IMG/VR virus record: IMGVR_UViG_3300042914_002952
Span: 1 to 64,000 of that record
Strand: one strand, 5' to 3'
Length of the DNA stretch: 64,000 nucleotides
Source: a virus
Shown: positions 59,499-64,000 of the stretch, piece after piece
Numbering within the stretch: position 1 is the stretch's first letter
Layout: every line of letters starts with the position of its first letter
Program-made: the position numbers and the translations under genes
The notes under the pieces: model-generated
What the model saw: the letters and a program-made list of their open reading frames with translations, nothing else
Told to the model about the DNA's origin: nothing
The model's database searches: none

Positions 59499-59996
59499 TT
59501 AGTAAGTTATTAATTTTTTTATTTTATCAACTTCCTCATATAATTTTAAAGAGGATATTGGGGATACGCTTGTTTTATTAGAATTACTTTTTATTAAGTT
59601 TGTTGGTATTTTAAAATTAAATCTTTTTTTGTGTTTTTTTAAATGTGAATTTTTTCTTTCGTTATTCATTCCGGTCATGTCATCGGATTTCATTTTTGAT
59701 TTTTTTCTATTAGAAATTAAATCTCTTTCTCCTTTTAAAAACTGATTAGCCCATTTTTCCATTAACTCACCACCACACAAGTCATATTTTAATTTATCTT
59801 TTATTTTGTCAATGTTTTGAAGGTCGTGTATTATTCTTTTTAGTTGTCCGTATTTTACTTTTTTATCCGATATAAGTTTTTTTGCGCGTTGAATTCCCCT
59901 TACATTTTTTCCATTTAATCCAATAATCGTATGATTTATTGTTTTTAAAATGTCTTGAGGTATGTCAAATACTCTATCTTTTAGTTCCTTATTCAT
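59499..59996 (-). CDS. Hypothetical basic protein
   Basis: 165 residues, Lys-rich, with a helical N-terminal domain (VFDIPQDILKTINHTIIGLNG) and a basic tail (LKKHKKRFNFKIP). Overlaps the next gene by eight bases. No family recognised; may be a DNA-associated internal protein. Confidence 0.5.
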   Translation of the reverse strand: MNKELKDRVFDIPQDILKTINHTIIGLNGKNVRGIQRAKKLISDKKVKYGQLKRIIHDLQNIDKIKDKLKYDLCGGELMEKWANQFLKGERDLISNRKKSKMKSDDMTGMNNERKNSHLKKHKKRFNFKIPTNLIKSNSNKTSVSPISSLKLYEEVDKIKKLITY

Positions 59997-60738
59997 TGTC
60001 TTTATTTAGTAATTTGATAACATCTTTTACTGAAAGATTATTTTTAACTAAAGTATTTTTAAGTGCTAAAATTTGTTTTTTTATTATAGGATTTAATTCT
60101 TTATCAATATCTTCTGTTTGGTCTTTTTTTACTAAATCACTATTTTGTGTTTTTTTTGATAAAACACTTTCAACATAATCTTCCACATATTTTTTAGGGT
60201 TTTCAATTAATCTGACTTTATCACCTTTTAAATCTTCATCATATCCGTATGATGACAATCTTTCTTCGGCTTCTTTATCATCTAACCCTAAATCCTTTTT
60301 AAAATAATCTTCAGCGTCTTCCCTATCTTCATCATTACCCAAAGTTTTTTCGTATCCCAACGCTTTACTTAAATCCGCTTCTGCCCAATATCTTAACGAA
60401 GTGTGTGTACCATGAACACCATGTGTTCCCATAGAACCTGCACTTGTTTTTACAATTTCATCGGTAGTTTTTTTTGAACCACCTTTACTATCTTTTGTTG
60501 TTGGTATTTTATTTACCGCAACATTTCCTTTTGTATCTACAATTTCATCAACATCTTTTTCTACCTCATCTGGTAATTTTTTAAAATCGGTGTCACTAGA
60601 AAATTCTTTAGCCCATTTTGACCATTTTTTTCTCTCCTTTTTTGGAATTGATTCATCAGAAGCCTTCGCATAAAAATATCTTTGTTGTTTTTTTGATGCA
60701 AATTTTTCTTCAATTATTGATTTTATATAGTTATCCAT
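59989..60738 (-). CDS. Putative virion protein
   Basis: 249 residues. The N-terminus (YIKSIIEEKFASKKQQRYFYAKA) has the KKQQRYFYA block recurrent in phage structural proteins, followed by a WSKWAKEF helix. The remainder is acidic and helical. First gene of the long minus-strand late region, with a TATTTATT motif upstream and divergent from the fibre-like genes. Confidence 0.55.
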   Translation of the reverse strand: MDNYIKSIIEEKFASKKQQRYFYAKASDESIPKKERKKWSKWAKEFSSDTDFKKLPDEVEKDVDEIVDTKGNVAVNKIPTTKDSKGGSKKTTDEIVKTSAGSMGTHGVHGTHTSLRYWAEADLSKALGYEKTLGNDEDREDAEDYFKKDLGLDDKEAEERLSSYGYDEDLKGDKVRLIENPKKYVEDYVESVLSKKTQNSDLVKKDQTEDIDKELNPIIKKQILALKNTLVKNNLSVKDVIKLLNKDNE

Positions 60739-60755
60739 GTAATTACTACTTTAGT

Positions 60756-60763
60756 AATAAATA
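60756..60763 (-). promoter_or_regulatory. TATTTATW motif (divergent, leftward)
   Basis: Minus-strand GATATTTATTA, 17 bases before the ATG at 60738; faces away from the rightward motif at 60781. Confidence 0.55.
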
Positions 60764-60780
60764 TCAAAAGAAAGGAAAGA

Positions 60781-60788
60781 TATTTATA
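60781..60788 (+). promoter_or_regulatory. TATTTATW motif (divergent, rightward)
   Basis: GATATTTATAG, 5 bases before the ATG at 60794. Confidence 0.5.
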
Positions 60789-60793
60789 GTATA

Positions 60794-62191
60794 ATGAATA
60801 CACAAAACATTCTCAAATATTGGGGTACCAAATTAGATTTGCAACTCGATTCATCAGAATATTATGATTATGAAATAGCAAAGACCGAGGTTGATTACGA
60901 TGAATTGGTTTTGGATTTAGAAAATTCAATACCTTACACATCTTTAACTATTAATACTACAGGTTTAACAAATTCAGATTGTACAAGAGATACCATAAGT
61001 TTAGTTGAATATAATAATACTGTAAATGATACTGGATATACTTATTCAGCGATTACTTGGACTTTATCGTATTCAGCGTTTACTAGTACATTTTCTAATT
61101 CTGATATTATATTAAATAATGATGTGTATGAATTAAATTTTAGTGGTAACACACACTATTTGAAAATAGATGAATTTAATAACGCACTTTCAAATCCGTT
61201 TTCATTAAATCTTAGTGATTTTAAAACAGGTGTTACGGGATATTCTTATGCTTGTGTTCAAAAATTAACAGATAACGATAATTGTTGCCCACAAGACCCC
61301 CAACTAAACGCGAAACCATGGGCATATCAAATTAATCATGGGGGTGGTAATGACAATTGTTCATATAAAGTTAAGAGAAGAACAGAAAAGGGTTGGACCA
61401 TTGATTTGGTACTTAATAGAGATGATAATCCATGGTCAAGTGGTAAAACAATTTACTATTTAGGTGTTAGGGGTGAAACGGAAAATACAAAGTACTCAGA
61501 TAATAATCTTTCTTTTTCTTTTACAAACGACGGTAGGATTCAATGGAGAGCATCGAGATATTCGGGAATATGTTTAACTGATAGTGGGTACACTGAATCA
61601 TATTATACGTCATCAGGACAAACACCGGTACTATGTACGAGTGGGACATCCGAAGATTTTAATATTACCATAACCTTTGAAAGAAATAAATATTTTACTG
61701 ATTGTGGTATAGAAAACAATGGTGGTTGGAATGATTTAATTACAGGGAGAACATTAAACACTTCAATATCGGATTGGTTAACTGGTGCAACACCATCGTA
61801 TGATGATGTAGAAATTTTAAACAAAAAATGGGCGGAAGAAAAAAATAGAAGGTTAGGGACATTAAAAATTTATCTAAATGGTAAAAAAATTTATAAATTA
61901 AATGATTGGGAAGAGGTGATACCTTCAACAAGGGGATATCAACCTATGATTCAATCTTGGGCTGGTGGAACTCAATATTCAGGAAGCCTACATAATTTGG
62001 GTATTTCTTGTTTTATTTTTAAAAGAATCCAATATTATGAGGAACCATTAAACTATGTTAGAGTTAATCATCATTATTTGGTTGACACTAAACCAAACTA
62101 TAACATTGTAGAGTGTGATGAAGATTGCGTTGATTCTACAACGATTATTATAACGGCACCAGAAAATGATTTACAATATGAATATATATAA
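60794..62191 (+). CDS. Putative tail fibre/adhesin protein
   Basis: 465 residues, beta-rich and Thr/Ser/Asn-rich, with several Cys (NDNCCPQDP, DNCSYKV, VECDEDCVD). A region near 170-380 looks like a lectin/LamG-type sandwich (WTIDLVLNRDD, IYYLGVRGE, GTLKIYLNGKKIYKL). That pattern is common in receptor-binding proteins. Followed by a second adhesin-like gene on the same strand. Specific receptor unknown. Confidence 0.6.
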   Translation: MNTQNILKYWGTKLDLQLDSSEYYDYEIAKTEVDYDELVLDLENSIPYTSLTINTTGLTNSDCTRDTISLVEYNNTVNDTGYTYSAITWTLSYSAFTSTFSNSDIILNNDVYELNFSGNTHYLKIDEFNNALSNPFSLNLSDFKTGVTGYSYACVQKLTDNDNCCPQDPQLNAKPWAYQINHGGGNDNCSYKVKRRTEKGWTIDLVLNRDDNPWSSGKTIYYLGVRGETENTKYSDNNLSFSFTNDGRIQWRASRYSGICLTDSGYTESYYTSSGQTPVLCTSGTSEDFNITITFERNKYFTDCGIENNGGWNDLITGRTLNTSISDWLTGATPSYDDVEILNKKWAEEKNRRLGTLKIYLNGKKIYKLNDWEEVIPSTRGYQPMIQSWAGGTQYSGSLHNLGISCFIFKRIQYYEEPLNYVRVNHHYLVDTKPNYNIVECDEDCVDSTTIIITAPENDLQYEYI

Positions 62192-62206
62192 TAAAATAAT
62201 AATATA

Positions 62207-64000
62207 ATGCCATCAGGAATAAGAATATCGAGTATTAATTTAAGTGGTAAAACCGCCACTGTAACTTTCTTGCCATATACAGGTGGTACATTTAATTTAG
62301 GTGAAAAAACTTTACCATTTGAATATAATTCAAGTTATCCATATGGTGTATATGAACTATATTTTGAATTGTATAATAAAACATATGAGGTAAATGCTTT
62401 GTTTCCGTCTCCTTCTATTACGCCAACAATTACAAGAACACCTTCTATTACGCCAACAATTACAAGAACACCTTCCATAACACCGTCCCCAACACCTAGT
62501 GTAATTATAGAAGATTTAGATTTTGATGGGTTTATTAACTCCGGTTCTATTGTCATAACGTACATAGTATCAATACCAAGTGCGGTTGATTTCGATGTTA
62601 CTATTGATTTTGTTCAAGAACTCCCCATAATAGGTGGTGGAAGACCTTTTTACATAAAGGGTAATATAATAATACCAAAAGGTTCTACTCAAGTTGGTAC
62701 AAAATATTCGTCATCAGAAGAGTGGGCTGATTATAGTAAATTATCAGGTGTTAGTGTTTTAACGACAACAGTAACAACACCAGGAGGTTCTAATCGATAC
62801 ACGGTAAAAGAACTTATAAAATTTGGGGAGGAACCTCCTGACATTGGACCTATTCCTGATAATCAAATACCCGACCCAAATTCAATATCAATCACACCAA
62901 CACCAAGTAGAACAATTACACCAACACCGACAAGGACGATAACACCAAGTATTACACCAACACCGAGTCAATTACCTTGTGTTTGTAACGGTCCTGTGGG
63001 TATTCCTTTTGCGAACACACCTGGAAACCCAATACCAATAACAATACGAGAAAGTATTGATGGTAACTCAACGGGTTTATACCGTTATTTTCAAGGATGG
63101 TTGTCTAATTTAGTGGATGTTTGTGGTTATCCAAATGGAAACATAAGAGAAGTTTTCAATTACAGACCGAACACGTTTTCTTCAGGTCAAGGTAGTATGT
63201 ATAGAACGGTAACGGATAGTTTTTATACTAAATCTTATTCGTACATGTTGGCAATTAAAACAATACCAAGTGCAGCGCATCTTACAATTCCAAATTTTAA
63301 AATAACTGTAGGTACGGGTGTTAAAGGTGATTGTTCTTTTGGAACATATATCATTAATAACCCATCTTTTAATACGTGGTATGTTATTAGAGTAGATGTA
63401 AGAGACATTACTTTATATGGTAACGAAATTTGGGCACACGTGGTTCAAGAAGGTAATTCAAGTTATTATTTATGTACAAATCCAGGTAATGACTCATGTT
63501 GTTATGTAACCACATCAGGTGTTGATGTTGGTCAAAACGATTTACCATATAATCATCCCTGTCCGTGTTCTGTAACAAGTTGTCTTGATTTAGGTGTTGT
63601 TCCTCCATATCCTATAAATTTTTGGTGTCCAAATCCTTGGGACACACCGATTTGTACTTTAACACCAACACCATCAAGAACAATTACACCAACCGTAACA
63701 CCATCAAGAACACCAACACTAACACCATCCATCACACCAAGTAGAACTCCATCAGTAACACCATCAAGAACAATTACACCAACACCAACACCATCCATTA
63801 CACCGAGTATTACTCTATCGGTAACACCAACATCCACCAATAGTTCAACACCATCTGTTACACCAAGTGTCACACCATCAGTAACACCAACATCTTCTAT
63901 TACACCAACACCATCCATCACATCGAGTATTACTCCATCGGTAACACCAACATCTTCTATTACACCAACACCATCCATCACATCGAGTATTACTCCATCG
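62207..64000 (+). CDS. Large Thr/Pro/Ser-repeat adhesin-like protein (partial, 3' end outside window)
   Basis: An uninterrupted frame from ATG 62207 to the window edge, 598 codons with no stop. The N-terminal ~70 residues are beta-rich. A first TPSITPTITR block (about 72-105) leads to a folded region with Asp-rich strands. Two more TPT/TPS blocks flank a Cys-rich beta domain (about 260-480). From about residue 485 onward TPTPS/TPSVTPT repeats continue to the end. Such mucin-like linkers separate folded heads in surface fibres. Starts 15 bases after the previous gene, same operon. Likely part of the host-recognition apparatus. Confidence 0.7.
   Translation, partial: MPSGIRISSINLSGKTATVTFLPYTGGTFNLGEKTLPFEYNSSYPYGVYELYFELYNKTYEVNALFPSPSITPTITRTPSITPTITRTPSITPSPTPSVIIEDLDFDGFINSGSIVITYIVSIPSAVDFDVTIDFVQELPIIGGGRPFYIKGNIIIPKGSTQVGTKYSSSEEWADYSKLSGVSVLTTTVTTPGGSNRYTVKELIKFGEEPPDIGPIPDNQIPDPNSISITPTPSRTITPTPTRTITPSITPTPSQLPCVCNGPVGIPFANTPGNPIPITIRESIDGNSTGLYRYFQGWLSNLVDVCGYPNGNIREVFNYRPNTFSSGQGSMYRTVTDSFYTKSYSYMLAIKTIPSAAHLTIPNFKITVGTGVKGDCSFGTYIINNPSFNTWYVIRVDVRDITLYGNEIWAHVVQEGNSSYYLCTNPGNDSCCYVTTSGVDVGQNDLPYNHPCPCSVTSCLDLGVVPPYPINFWCPNPWDTPICTLTPTPSRTITPTVTPSRTPTLTPSITPSRTPSVTPSRTITPTPTPSITPSITLSVTPTSTNSSTPSVTPSVTPSVTPTSSITPTPSITSSITPSVTPTSSITPTPSITSSITPS
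62408..62500 (+). repeat. Short Thr/Pro/Ser-coding repeats, first block
   Basis: ACACCTTCTATTACGCCAAC-type 30-base unit occurs twice exactly, then once in altered form, in frame within the adhesin-like gene. Confidence 0.75.
63660..64000 (+). repeat. Thr/Pro/Ser-coding repeat array running off the window
   Basis: Repeated ACACCA/ACACCATC units, including a 66-base unit that repeats almost exactly at the edge (ACACCAACATCTTCTATTAC start at 63883 and 63949). Expected to vary in length between relatives. Confidence 0.8.

Noticed and set aside
63553-63981. 142-codon minus-strand frame rich in Val-Gly-Asp
   Set aside because: Mirror image of the Thr/Pro/Ser repeats of the plus-strand adhesin; a repeat artefact.

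Overview
The window is a 64 kb piece of a large, AT-rich tailed phage of the T4-like (myovirus) group. The T4-type head genes are recognisable in order: terminase large subunit gp17, portal gp20, a core-protein-position gene, prohead protease gp21, scaffold gp22 and major capsid protein gp23. A gp55-like late sigma factor, a gp5-like baseplate OB-fold protein, PhoH, dUTPase and dCMP deaminase are also present. The host is very probably a member of the Bacteroidota (Flavobacteriia-like). Promoters next to the RNA genes fit the Bacteroidota form (TTTG, 19-20 nt, TAnnTTTG). Secreted proteins have Bacteroidota-style signal peptides ending in Ala/Ser-Gln, and one carries a C-terminal type IX secretion sorting domain. 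Start codons are preceded by A-rich sequence rather than Shine-Dalgarno motifs.

Layout. 1-7.1 kb (+): a glycan cluster with GT-A glycosyltransferases, an FkbM-like methyltransferase, an 801-residue methyltransferase/glycosyltransferase fusion and GDP-mannose 4,6-dehydratase. 7.1-13.0 kb (+): small unknowns, a zincin-like protein and large hydrophobic putative virion proteins whose N-terminal leaders resemble capsid-targeting sequences. 13.0-15.9 kb (mostly -): an RNA-gene block with a tmRNA, a ~940 nt structured RNA best explained as GOLLD/ROOL-class, and four tRNAs (Arg-UCU, Leu-UAA, Glu-UUC, Lys-UUU), plus a YkuK-like RNase H-fold gene. 16.0-23.6 kb (+): an envelope island with two CsgG-like/periplasmic proteins, small membrane proteins, an outer-membrane barrel, a T9SS-sorted cohesin/dockerin protein and a C-type lectin. 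23.6-28.1 kb (-): an RNA-repair operon (cREC, RNA ligase, P-loop kinase) and a ClpC-like unfoldase. 28.2-30.0 kb (+): Hsp20, a SLOG-like protein, KTSC and a nucleotidyltransferase. 30.1-42.5 kb (+): the head and packaging module, with an antisense gene for ribosomal protein bS21. 42.6-43.2 kb (+): dCMP deaminase. 43.2-60.7 kb (-): virion and baseplate proteins, gp55-like sigma, more glycosyltransferases, PhoH and dUTPase. 60.8-64.0 kb (+): fibre/adhesin-like genes, the last one open at the window edge.

How it fits together. Host-type promoters precede RNA genes, the RNA-repair neighbourhood and clpC. A different motif, TATTTATW, sits just upstream of most structural genes on both strands and is my candidate for the late promoter read by the gp55-like sigma. 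The phage brings an unusual set of translation-related functions: tRNAs, tmRNA, bS21, RNA repair and a giant ncRNA. It also carries a set of secreted and outer-membrane proteins fitted to the Bacteroidota envelope. The giant RNA with its tmRNA/tRNA setting and the T9SS/CsgG-like envelope island are the strongest candidates for little-described biology.
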